A stretch of 12,485 nucleotides of DNA from Paracamarosporium sp. OC-R06-R3. Lineage: Eukaryota; Ascomycota; Dothideomycetes; Pleosporales; Didymosphaeriaceae. A program made the translations under genes and the position numbers. Of this stretch, positions 1 through 7,604 are shown one piece after another. The stretch spans positions 1 to 12,485 of the forward strand of contig JACVRA010000391.1 in NCBI GenBank assembly GCA_019828545.1. The letters run 5' to 3'. Position 1 is the stretch's first letter. The number at the start of each line of letters is the position of its first letter. The notes beneath the pieces are model-generated. The model had not been told where the DNA came from. It searched no databases and saw nothing but the letters and a program-made list of their open reading frames with translations.

Positions 1-588
1 GATCCATGCCCGACTACCATCCTGGAGTGATGCTCTAACCTCCTTCTTCTCCCACATTCGTCTGCTGAATATCCTCTTTGATCTGCCAACGATACCGATC
101 AGGAAGCCTTTCTCATCCATATTGTAGGTATGACGAGGATCGATTTGATATTGATCGATCTTGCTATGTAGTAGGTTGAAATAGAGTCGATATTTATCGA
201 TAGAATCAGCTTTGTGGCGGTTGCTGTCCATGCAAGTCGTCCATTGCGAGATAAGCTGATCGTCCTGTCGGTTGATGAATCGGGTAACCCAGCTCTCTGA
301 GACTGGCTCCTTTGCTATCGTAGAGGCAAAGCTCTGGATCATCTCTCTAGTAGGTGGTAGGTGTCTCTCTGTGAGTCTTTTGATATATCTGACAAGCTCC
401 TGCTCTTGTTGTGGGTTAAGCTTCTGCTGGTTGATGTTCCTGACCTGCCGAGGGCGTGATAATCCTTGATGCCTTCGGGCTAGCGTAGATCGATCAACAC
501 CGTGTTTAGTAGCCATTTTTGTGTATGAAAAATCTTCTCCTGGTTCTAGCGATTCGATATCATCAATTGCAGCTTGAATTGGGTCCAT
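1..588 (-). CDS. Fot1/pogo-family DDE transposase, N-terminal 196 residues, cut by the window edge
   Basis: The frame is open from an ATG at 588-586 to base 1, exactly 196 codons without a stop, so the gene continues beyond the window. Residues 5-45 resemble the psq-type helix-turn-helix of CENP-B/pogo proteins (VDRSTLARRHQG). Residues 55-115 resemble the second, CENP-B-type DNA-binding helix set (LPPTREMIQSFA, then SWVTRFINR). Residues 155-166 (YNMDEKGFLIGI) contain the first catalytic aspartate, D158, and KRIFSRR follows; the remaining catalytic acids lie outside. Family members cut and paste the element at TA sites in the nucleus. Unlike the relics on the right of the window it has no stops, no frameshifts and ordinary base composition, so it has escaped RIP and may be a recent or single-copy insertion. 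The family is clear from the motifs; activity cannot be judged from half a protein. Confidence 0.85.
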   Translation of the reverse strand, partial: MDPIQAAIDDIESLEPGEDFSYTKMATKHGVDRSTLARRHQGLSRPRQVRNINQQKLNPQQEQELVRYIKRLTERHLPPTREMIQSFASTIAKEPVSESWVTRFINRQDDQLISQWTTCMDSNRHKADSIDKYRLYFNLLHSKIDQYQIDPRHTYNMDEKGFLIGIVGRSKRIFSRRMWEKKEVRASLQDGSRAWI

Positions 589-634
589 ATTGGTGGAGTT
601 ATCGCGTGTTGAAGTTTAGGCTGTTTTGTTGACA

Positions 635-666
635 CCGGGGCGTTGCGCGAATCCGGGCGTTGCGCG
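635..666. repeat. Subterminal direct repeat pair at the transposon end
   Basis: CCGGGGCGTTGCGCG (635-649) recurs as CCGGGCGTTGCGCG (653-666), separated by three bases and differing by one G. Repeated GC-rich motifs just inside a transposon end often serve as transposase-binding sites; that role is inferred from position only. Confidence 0.6.
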
Positions 667-677
667 CACGGACACGG

Positions 678-938
678 TAACCCAAATCGGAACTCGCCGT
701 AGGTGTCCGCCTCTACGAAATGTGCCTGGACCGACGGTAATAGCTTCACAAACATCATCCCGCATGAACATGTGTACCCTATTCTTGGCTCAGTTTTGCG
801 AATTAGCCTCTTACCACCCACAAGCGAACATTGACTGACGGAGTGGAAGTAGAAATACTGTTCATTATGATATCTGGTCTTGACCGAAGAATCATGCAGA
901 TCGTAGTCAAACCCTCTACCCAGTCCAAAGACTATTCT
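678..938. other. Spacer between the transposon end and the LVIVD gene
   Basis: This is ordinary-composition sequence with no gene. It should contain the 3' untranslated region of the minus-strand LVIVD gene; no canonical AATAAA is visible and I cannot place the polyadenylation site. Short ORFs here on either strand have no recognisable motifs and cross the transposon boundary. Confidence 0.5.
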
Positions 939-1811
939 CTAATTCTTCGCCCCATCCTTCATCTTCAACAACCAGGCACCCCTCTCCATCGTATTTACAA
1001 AAATGTAGCCACTCGCGAACCCCACATAACTACTCCATGTGCCCACAAAGTCCACGATACCACCACCAGGCTGATTATCATCTTCAGGATAGACGTCGAA
1101 GAAGCCGACTTCCTTGACACCAGCACCAGTAGGGTCCTGTGGGATGGATCGAACATCTAGCACGCGGAATCCAGTACCGTAGTTGGACTGGTAGGTGAAA
1201 CCCTTGTATACATACTGGTTGTGGTCGATACCCTTGGCCCCAGATCGGTAAAGCCCAGTCTGCTTTGGCTTCTCCAGAGAAGAAATATCCCAGATGTAGG
1301 TGATGGGGTTTCCTGGAATACCGGGCCCAACTTTGTCATACTCGTCGTATTCATCATCGAGGAGGAGATAATGTTGATCTTCGGGGTCGAGAACCCAGCC
1401 TTGATGGGTGTAGGCAGCACCCTCATAGGATGTAATGGACAAGACCTTGGGGTCCTTCTTGTCTGTAATGTCGTAGATGGTAAGAGTGTCCTCGTTGTAG
1501 CCATAACAGATTTCTTTGCCCAGGTACTTGGTGTCGGGACCCTTGTACGTCAGGCACTGAGCATCGTGGACATACCCGTCGGCAGAAGCACATCCGGGGC
1601 TAGTTGGGTTTGCTGGATCGGTAATGTCGATGAAGATAATACCCGATTTGCATTTGTCGGTCCGAGGTTGAGCACCAACGGAATAGATGAAGTTGCCAGC
1701 AGGATTGGTCACAACATTGTGTGTTCGTCCTGTGGGGAGGCCGCCATACCAGCCTGCAAGATCTTTGCTATTGCTGAAAGTCACTGGATTCGCAGGATCG
1801 ATGGTAAGAAG

Positions 1812-1866
1812 CTATGCAGCACGTTAGTATACTATCACAAACGTGGATAGCTTTGGCATAAGGTAC
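1812..1866 (-). other. Intron 3 of the LVIVD gene
   Basis: It is 55 nt from GTACCT to CATAG with a branch site TACTAAC. Removing it joins IFDMKK to LLTIDPANP in frame. Confidence 0.85.
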
Positions 1867-1971
1867 CTTTTTCATATCAAAGATCTGGATGCCGTGGTTG
1901 GCGGCTTCGCTACCAATGATCATGAGATCGTTTTGGGCACGAATCTCGCGCCACTTACTAACGACAGAGTA

Positions 1972-1974
1972 CTA
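1972..1974 (-). other. Premature TAG in exon 3 of the LVIVD gene
   Basis: The codon reads TAG on the minus strand, followed by TAC. A single C-to-T change from CAG (a CpA-to-TpA change, the preferred RIP context) would explain it. Coding similarity runs on in the same frame on both sides, so it is not an exon boundary: the nearest acceptor-like AG lacks a matching donor that would keep the conserved residues. Confidence 0.85.
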
Positions 1975-2154
1975 GGGCAAGCGTCCGAGATAGATCAATT
2001 TGCCCTCTTTGCTGATCTCAGCAAAGGCTGTCCCATCTGACTGCCCGATGGCTATGAACTCTCGTCCATCTTTTGAAGTCCACCCCCATGATGAAGATCC
2101 AAAGCCTGCCGTGCTTCCAAGAGAAGCATGAGGAAGGAAATGATAGAGATCAAT

Positions 2155-2203
2155 CTGTGTATTCGTCAGTCTTAGTGAGTGAAACACATGCCGGCTTTCT
2201 TAC
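2155..2203 (-). other. Intron 2 of the LVIVD gene
   Basis: It is 49 nt from GTAAGA to CACAG with a branch-like GACTGAC. Removing it joins FRCKN to IDLYHF in frame. Confidence 0.85.
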
Positions 2204-2329
2204 GTTCTTGCACCTGAAGATGTCTGAGCCAACCACTGCAGTACCATTGGCGCACTCCGCAACTGCTGCGATCTCGGCATATTGCGAGGACTCGTATACG
2301 CCCTGTGCCTCAAGCCTTGCCCACGTTTC

Positions 2330-2379
2330 CTGTATTAATGTCAGTACCGAATTGCGGCAATGTGGCGTCGAATACGAAC
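2330..2379 (-). other. Intron 1 of the LVIVD gene
   Basis: It is 50 nt from GTTCGT to TACAG with a branch-site match TACTGAC. Removing it joins ALKQ to ETWAR in frame. Confidence 0.8.
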
Positions 2380-2511
2380 CTGCTTCAGGGCAACATTATT
2401 CGCATGCCGAACGCCAGAGTCGTACAGACTTGCAGCCTTGGCTTGGTTTTTGGCCATTTCTCTCGCCCCCGCAAGGGCAGACAGAGAAAGTAAAACAGAC
2501 TGGACAAACAT

Positions 2512-3209
2512 GATCCCAAGAAGACGATGAGCGTAAGGGATTAAAGAGCTGCGCTGCGAAGACCCAAGTCTTTATATCTTCGTTCCCCATGTTTGCTACG
2601 CACCCGACATGAGTATACCACATAGTAAAGACTCCAGGGTTGCTAATCGTCAAGCCGGCACATGGATATGGTGCCTTCCTGATCCTCCTCAACGATGCCG
2701 CTGCGCCCACGTCGGCCAGGCGAACCACCACTCAGTGATTGGTAACGGTTCCAGGCAAACATGATATGCAGGTTGGCGTAGAGTGCGACATTGGGACGCA
2801 TAAATTAAACAAAGCTTCAATTGGCACGACAGACAACTGAATTGGAAGGAGACACAATTTGGGATACTTGACAGAACAGCGATCTCCCATGAAGCATGCA
2901 TGCCCAGGAGCGGCGGGGGGGCAGGTGCCGAGAACGCCCAGACCGCAGATCTTTTAGGCGTCGTTCACGATAGACCCTCTTCGCCTCGTGATAAGGTGGT
3001 TTAAACGCTTTCATCTGTATCGAAACGGACCAGAAGCCTCGAGTAGACGGCGTGACTTGGCCACCGAGGTTCCCATCTCTTGCTCCCACCTCCTAGGCGC
3101 TGCGAACACGCCAAGACTCATGGCCCAGCTCTGCGGAGGATCTCTTTGAGGAAGGTCTTTTGCCGGAGGGGCATCTTATCGGACCACAGTCTGCTGTGAG
3201 ACTCTGATA
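2512..3209. other. Intergenic region between the HET-NACHT gene and the LVIVD gene
   Basis: About 700 bp hold the LVIVD promoter and the HET-NACHT 3' flank. I looked here for WD40 repeats that might have been cut off the HET-NACHT gene and saw none in any minus-strand frame. The longest minus-strand ORF (2817-3089) shows no motif. A run of seven G occurs near 2915-2921. Confidence 0.5.
2571..2576 (-). promoter_or_regulatory. Candidate TATA box of the LVIVD gene
   Basis: TATAAA on the minus strand lies 60 nt upstream of the ATG at 2511, within AGATATAAAGAC. The spacing suits a core promoter with a short 5' leader. No expression evidence is available. Confidence 0.4.
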
Positions 3210-5603
3210 TTAACTTGCCCATTTATGAGACATGATAAATCGGCGCGCATCTCTGACTAGTTCATTTAATGCAGGTGCATCTGCTCTTCCCTTGGTCACA
3301 TTAGCATATGTTGTATATAGCATTACAAGCTTGTGTATTACCTGCATAAAGACTTCGAGTTTTGCCATTGATACTACTCCTTTCGACATGCTCTTGCAAA
3401 GGCTAAGAGCCTCCAGCCAGTAGAGGTATCGCTGTCTCAGAAAGCTGTTTACAGCGCCTCCGTCCTGTAGATCGACTTCATCATCCGCAGAAGAGCTAGG
3501 ATTCCAGTCACAGAGGTGATCGATCCAGTAGATGCATGAGTAGCGTGACGCTGCCAGTGGATCTGGGACCGGCGGCTTAATCTGCTCGGCTGGGTATCCT
3601 AGCGTACATAGGCTGTACATATCTCGTCGGAGCGTCCTAGACATGACCTGGAGCGATCTAGAGAATATGGACTGGTGAACATTTCCAATCCCGCACGGAA
3701 CTAGGCCATGTCTTGCTTCCTGGGATAGAAAATCCCTAGCTGACTGGTGAATAATGTAAACATTGTCTTCTCGTATTGTAAGGAATGAGCCACACATCTT
3801 TACAATTGCTGTAGTAGCCTGATTTATGTTCTGGGCTTGTGTTGGCAAGCCAGATAAGGCGTGGAGTTCCTGCAGATGGAGTGGACGATATGTAGTGAGA
3901 ACTGTAGAGAGAACCTGTCGGCATAGTTCTGGATATTGGCGCTGCAACTGTTTGATTTGCTTTATCATCCGACAATACAAGTCCTTCAATTCTGTTGGGA
4001 CTTCTTCAAGGATCTGCAGCGCCTCCCAGGCCATCGCCTCCTTCAGCTCTTTGATAACAAGAGATACCCAGAGAAAAGTGCCATTAGCCTTTTGTTGCAT
4101 TTTCTCCCGGACTGAATCTTGGAGGAGTTGGTCATATTTCATTTCTGGTAATTCTGAAAGGCAATAGTCGATATACGCATCAACGGCGCGGGATACTTGC
4201 GCGGCATTTTCTTTGAGCTCAAGACTCAGCCTGATTCCAGAATCGTCGAGCTGTAGTCTCTGCTCAATATGGGCCTCGTTGCGGCTGCTGACGATCCACT
4301 TGACACGAGAACATACAGAAGACATCAGGACGATAAAGTCTAACAGTTTTGGTAGGTCTGTTATGCATTCGTCGAGTGCGTCAACGGTGAAATACATGCT
4401 GTTCAAGCTTGGGTCTTGCAGGATATTTGTGAAGATCTCGGACAAGGCAACCCAGGCATTCGCATCCTCGAAGAGCACTTTGCCTGCGTGGTCGTACTTC
4501 TTCCGTATATGAGAGACGAGGGATGGTTGCTGGTTGACAAGCAAGTACAGCAGACCTCGCAGCACGGCTGTGGCGTTGTTGATTCGCGAGTCCGTAGCCT
4601 GGCAGAAGAAGTAGGACAGAAGATTCGTCTTGGCAATTGACTTGTTCAGCTCGTTGATGATGCCGCAAAGCAGCATCGTCTTGCCCTTGCCGGGATCGCC
4701 CTTGATCCACAGCAGTCGGCTCCGCTGGTCGCCCTGCCATCGTCGGAAGTCGGAGTTTTCGAGGATCCAACGGTACGAGTCCTCCAGCAGTCCGCCCTTG
4801 GTTTCCTCAATTCGCTTCTTGTCATCGCGGGGGTCTGTTAGACGCAAATGTTGGATACAATTCTCTAGCTTGTCGCTCTCGCTCATGAGCCGTTTGAACG
4901 CCGTTGCCGCCCCTTCACCATAGATGGGGGCTATGTATACACCAAAAATCCCCTGTAGAGAATACGCTTTATCTTCTGCGAGCTTAGTCTGACGGTATTC
5001 TATCCACGACAATCGCTCATTGACGCTGAACTGGGATAACAGGGCTCCTTGGAGTGCTGACTTCGGGATACCTGTTATCTCGTGGATTGGTTGTCCGAGT
5101 GAACTTTTGTCGCCAAGTCGCTTGCGTTCCCTGGAGTAAAACGTCACTGAGCACGGGGCAAGGAGCTCTTGCAGCGTCCAACCACGAGTAAACCACCTGC
5201 TTTCCTGGAAATCCACTTTCCAGGGCCTGGTATTCGTTTTCTCGTTGGTGTCAAAGGGTGGCCTGGGAACATCCGCTAAGAAGACATAGCATCGAGTCGC
5301 GCTTTGGTACCATCGAAACATAGATCTGATGGCCTGGGACAGTTCAGCCTTGTTCGTCTTGTCAATACAACATGTGTCCACCCAGAAGTACTCGAGTTCG
5401 TCTTTTGCAGCTTGCTCACCGCAGAACTGGATCTTGCGAAAGCCAGGCTTTTCCTTGCCTGTACCATTCGTAATATCGTTAAAGTTGAACTCTTCGTTAT
5501 CTCCCCCCCAAGTGTGAGAAAGGATTGCATAGCGCGGAATGCTGTTGCCTACGCGTTCCACCAGGCTGAAGTTGCCACCAACTTCAATCCGCAACAGCCT
5601 CAT
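3210..5603 (-). CDS. HET-domain NACHT (NLR-like) protein without WD40 repeats
   Basis: A 797-residue single-exon protein of the HET-E/HET-D vegetative-incompatibility type. The HET domain (about 24-150) carries its three signature blocks: RYAILSHTWG (24-33), YFWVDTCCID (72-81) and RWFTRGWTLQELLAP (136-150). The NACHT domain carries a Walker A GDPGKGKT (302-309), a Walker B VDALDE (407-412) and a sensor-like IVSSRNE with R441. After it come the usual helical region (RPLHLQELHAL about 573; HQSARDFL 619-626) and the NACHT-to-WD linker ending RRFIMSHKW. In HET-E proteins a NACHT oligomerises, the WD40 repeats sense a non-self partner, and the HET domain triggers cell death in incompatible heterokaryons. 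This protein stops two residues after the conserved HKW, where relatives continue into WD40 repeats. The N-terminal, NTP-binding and linker parts are intact, so it is either a truncated but folded receptor or a decaying one. The start is the first Met before the HET domain, preceded by a pyrimidine-rich leader (minus strand, 5604-5620). Confidence 0.9.
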   Translation of the reverse strand: MRLLRIEVGGNFSLVERVGNSIPRYAILSHTWGGDNEEFNFNDITNGTGKEKPGFRKIQFCGEQAAKDELEYFWVDTCCIDKTNKAELSQAIRSMFRWYQSATRCYVFLADVPRPPFDTNEKTNTRPWKVDFQESRWFTRGWTLQELLAPCSVTFYSRERKRLGDKSSLGQPIHEITGIPKSALQGALLSQFSVNERLSWIEYRQTKLAEDKAYSLQGIFGVYIAPIYGEGAATAFKRLMSESDKLENCIQHLRLTDPRDDKKRIEETKGGLLEDSYRWILENSDFRRWQGDQRSRLLWIKGDPGKGKTMLLCGIINELNKSIAKTNLLSYFFCQATDSRINNATAVLRGLLYLLVNQQPSLVSHIRKKYDHAGKVLFEDANAWVALSEIFTNILQDPSLNSMYFTVDALDECITDLPKLLDFIVLMSSVCSRVKWIVSSRNEAHIEQRLQLDDSGIRLSLELKENAAQVSRAVDAYIDYCLSELPEMKYDQLLQDSVREKMQQKANGTFLWVSLVIKELKEAMAWEALQILEEVPTELKDLYCRMIKQIKQLQRQYPELCRQVLSTVLTTYRPLHLQELHALSGLPTQAQNINQATTAIVKMCGSFLTIREDNVYIIHQSARDFLSQEARHGLVPCGIGNVHQSIFSRSLQVMSRTLRRDMYSLCTLGYPAEQIKPPVPDPLAASRYSCIYWIDHLCDWNPSSSADDEVDLQDGGAVNSFLRQRYLYWLEALSLCKSMSKGVVSMAKLEVFMQVIHKLVMLYTTYANVTKGRADAPALNELVRDARRFIMSHKWAS

Positions 5604-7029
5604 GAGGAGAGAAATGCGAGCAAGCTACAATGAAGAACATCAACGAAATGCCTATAGGCAACATACAGACAAGCTCTACAGCCGGCAGCTGCGATCGTGC
5701 GAAGCAGTAGGCAGGGGTTGCGCAACGACACCTGGAGTTAGTGCTATGGGCAATAAGTGAAATAGCGTGGCTGAGCTGACAATCCGCAGAAACCCCGGCT
5801 TGGCACTGACAGGAAACGAGAAGTCAGCCTCATTATATTTTCCCGATGCAATAGAGTATTCAGCTGTAGGAAGGGATGCTGGGCTTTCGATATTCCCTCA
5901 ATTCGATGTTACTTAGAGTTCAGAATTGATCGTATAGGAAGTCCAGAGGGCATAGCCATGGTAACAAAATCTTTGGCATCCTAAGCTACACAAGCAAAAC
6001 AAAAGCAAAACTTCGAGCAGCTGGCAATGTTTTCCAAAGCTACATAAGAATGTATCGCACTTTTGTGTGTGCAGAGTGGTTGTTCTAGTGTGCATTATCG
6101 TAGTCAGTGTTGTGTTTAGTAGTGGGACACACTGGCCACGCTCATGATTAAAAGCAGCAAGTTAGCTGTGGTACAAAAGCAGCTTAGTTGCATCGCGGGT
6201 ACTCGCTTACCAATCATCGTGAGATACAGGCTACGTGAGGTGGTACTTCGAGTTGCCACCGCCAGCAGGGAGGATGGCCGAACCGCACCGGCTGGAGGGT
6301 TGCAAAGGCGGCGATAACATATAGATACAGTATAGCTGAAGAGAAGAGTGCTGGCTTTATGCAGCTCTAGGTAATGTAGGGTCCTGCCAAGCATGGCCAC
6401 CACCACAGCTCTACTGTTACGTACTCATACCCTAGAACTCACGACCGTCAGAGGTCGAACTCAAGCACTTCTCTACGGCTTTAGAGATTGCAGTACTCAC
6501 GTAAGGAGCTGCTCATTGCTTAACCGTACGACAGCTGCATCACCAAGGCATGCAGAGCCTCTCCACCTTCGTATGCGCCTGTAAACGAGACACCCCAAGG
6601 GTCCGGATGGTAAGTCGTCTCTGGACGGGTGCTGTCTCGCCATACTGTAAGGGTATAGACGTAAAAATTGGGTTAGCGGGCGCAACAAAGAGAAATTCGC
6701 GCTCTACTTCGTGCCCGCTAAACCTAAATGGTCTCGCAGATTGTTCCGACAGCACCGCTGGCATATCACGTGCTCGCAATCCCGCGACCCGTTCAACAAT
6801 TTAACATTAAAGTTGCTGTCATGCATAGAATTAGTACACAGGGCAATAGAGGTGACGTTAGGTATGAATAAATACTGCTTTAAGTATAATTGATCCAGGT
6901 AGGTTGTTCCACCGCAATGTGCTCGTGGTTGATGAAATAGGGTTTTCTTACCAACTGGAATGAAAGAGTGTCCAGTGAACCCCCCGACGTTCTCGAGATT
7001 TATCTAAGTCTCCTAGGAGAGACATCCTG
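5604..7029. other. Gene-poor spacer between the HET-NACHT gene and the A+T-rich block
   Basis: About 1.4 kb of ordinary composition containing the promoter region of the HET-NACHT gene at its left end. The ORFs present are short, overlap one another on both strands and show no domain motif. I checked for tRNA and 5S rRNA and found nothing convincing. It contains the inverted repeat at 6664-6731 and a 12-bp palindrome TCTCCTAGGAGA (7009-7020) at the edge of the A+T-rich block. Confidence 0.5.
6664..6731. repeat. Imperfect inverted repeat, possible transposon-end or MITE remnant
   Basis: GGGTTAGCGGGC (6670-6681) faces GCCCGCTAAACC (6713-6724), 11 of 12 positions complementary, with a 31-nt loop that can pair further (AGAG 6689-6692 with CTCT 6702-6705). 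Outside the left arm is AAAATT preceded by TA (6662-6663), as expected for a TA-inserting element. It looks like two transposon ends brought close together by internal deletion; the family is not identified. Confidence 0.45.
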
Positions 7030-7061
7030 GAAAGCGTCCTAAAAAGTCTATATAATTAGGG

Positions 7062-7129
7062 GTTTACATAAATCTCAAGTTTACATAAATTTAAAGTTTA
7101 TATAAATCTCGAGTTTATATAAATCTCTA
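7062..7129 (+). repeat. Four tandem copies of a 17-bp repeat
   Basis: Units are 7062-7078, 7079-7095, 7096-7112 and 7113-7129, each of the form GTTTAYATAAATYTNNA. Units 1 and 2 read ACATAA and units 3 and 4 read ATATAA, a CpA/TpA difference. The motif also occurs inverted just outside: CTCGAGATTTAT at 6992-7003 is the exact reverse complement of 7102-7113. Confidence 0.9.
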
Positions 7130-7458
7130 AATCCCTATGTTAAATATTACGGTGGCTAAAGTATATCTATAATAAGAGTTAAGGAACGTATATATATATA
7201 TAAGACATTTTTACCTACTTATATAATAATTAACTTAATTACTTACTTTAATAGGTTATAAGTCTAGGTTTATATATATTAAACTTAGAGATTTTTATAT
7301 CTATAGCTAAGCTTCTATAGTAAGTAAAAATATTATTAATAAAAAAAATTAATCTTTACTATTTAGGAGTTTAATATATACTATTATTAATAAGGTATTT
7401 ATATTAGACAAATTTCTCTCCGTTAAAAAGAAAAAGTAAAAAAAAATAACGTACTTTA

Positions 7459-7488
7459 TAGGTAAGTAGCCGGCCTAGGTAAGTAGCC
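7459..7488 (+). repeat. Subterminal 13-bp direct repeats of the Fot1-like family
   Basis: TAGGTAAGTAGCC occurs exactly twice (7459-7471 and 7476-7488). The same pair occurs in D with mostly C-to-T and G-to-A changes (9716-9728 and 9733-9745), and similar AAGTAAG pairs lie in both ends of E. Repeats this close to the terminus may be transposase-binding sites; that is inference. Confidence 0.75.
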
Positions 7489-7604
7489 AAGAATATTAAG
7501 TCCTTATTAAAATATACTATTACCTATAGTATAATGTAATGTTTTAATAATAGGATACTCTATTACTATTAAATAAAGCTAAAATATAGCTTATACTTTA
7601 GGCT

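Larger units (their letters stand above)
1..677 (-). mobile_element. Right part of an unmutated Fot1-like DNA transposon
   Basis: The transposase start at 588 is followed outward by about 90 bp of non-coding DNA with two copies of a GC-rich motif (635-649 and 653-666) and then a TA at 678-679. Fot1/pogo elements insert at TA, so I place the end at 677, reading inward CCGTGTCCGTGCGCGCAACG. The opposite terminus is outside the window, so neither the inverted repeat nor the TA duplication can be confirmed, and the end could lie some bases either way. Its outer end is about 260 bp from the stop codon of the LVIVD gene. Confidence 0.5.
939..2511 (-). pseudogene. Secreted LVIVD-repeat (beta-propeller-like) protein gene with one premature TAG
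   Basis: Four exons join in one frame: 2511-2380 (44 codons), 2329-2204 (42), 2154-1867 (96) and 1811-939 (290 plus stop), 472 codons in all. The N-terminus MFVQSVLLSLSALAGA is a typical signal peptide, so the product would be secreted. LVIVD-type blade motifs recur: GIIFIDITDP (about residue 239), DTLTIYDITD (290), TYIWDISSLEKP (353) and FRVLDVRSIP (397), with THNVV and GIDHNQYV between them. The fungal family, sometimes labelled regulatory P domain or choice-of-anchor proteins, has no known reaction. Codon 147 is TAG (1974-1972), between LIYLGRLP and YSV; as I remember the family, a Gln stands there. No other lesion is visible, so this is either a very young pseudogene, an allele-specific null, a sequencing error, or a gene rescued by readthrough or RNA editing. 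The start is supported by the signal peptide and by flawless splicing downstream. Confidence 0.8.

Noticed and set aside
546..821. A 91-codon minus-strand ORF over the transposase start
   Set aside because: It overlaps the transposase in another frame and runs through the presumed transposon end; no motif.
1221..1850. A 209-codon plus-strand ORF
   Set aside because: It is antisense to exon 4 of the LVIVD gene, whose frame has the conserved motifs; the plus-strand product has none and crosses an intron.
2073..2513. A 146-codon plus-strand ORF opposite exons 1-3
   Set aside because: It is antisense to a gene with well-formed introns and a signal peptide; probably fortuitous.
2817..3089. Minus-strand ORF downstream of the HET-NACHT gene as detached WD40 sequence
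   Set aside because: It has no GH/WD repeat pattern; Arg-rich composition without recognisable similarity.
6440..6500. A T-arm-like GAGTTCGACCTC on the minus strand, possible tRNA
   Set aside because: No matching acceptor, D-arm or anticodon stem could be folded around it.
6417..6504. TTACGT...ACGTAA inverted ends as a small transposon
   Set aside because: Only six bases pair and no target duplication is seen; expected by chance.
6116..6893. Several overlapping ORFs of 60-96 codons on both strands
   Set aside because: No motif, no intron or start context, and mutually overlapping; typical chance ORFs of non-coding DNA.
7056..7062. TTAGGGG as a telomere-like repeat
   Set aside because: Single occurrence; no tandem TTAGGG tract.
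7211..7260. CCTACTTATA...TTACTTACTT as another right-hand Fot1-like terminus
   Set aside because: It resembles the element ends, but alignment needs several gaps and in such A+T-rich DNA this could be chance; no TA-flanked partner identified.
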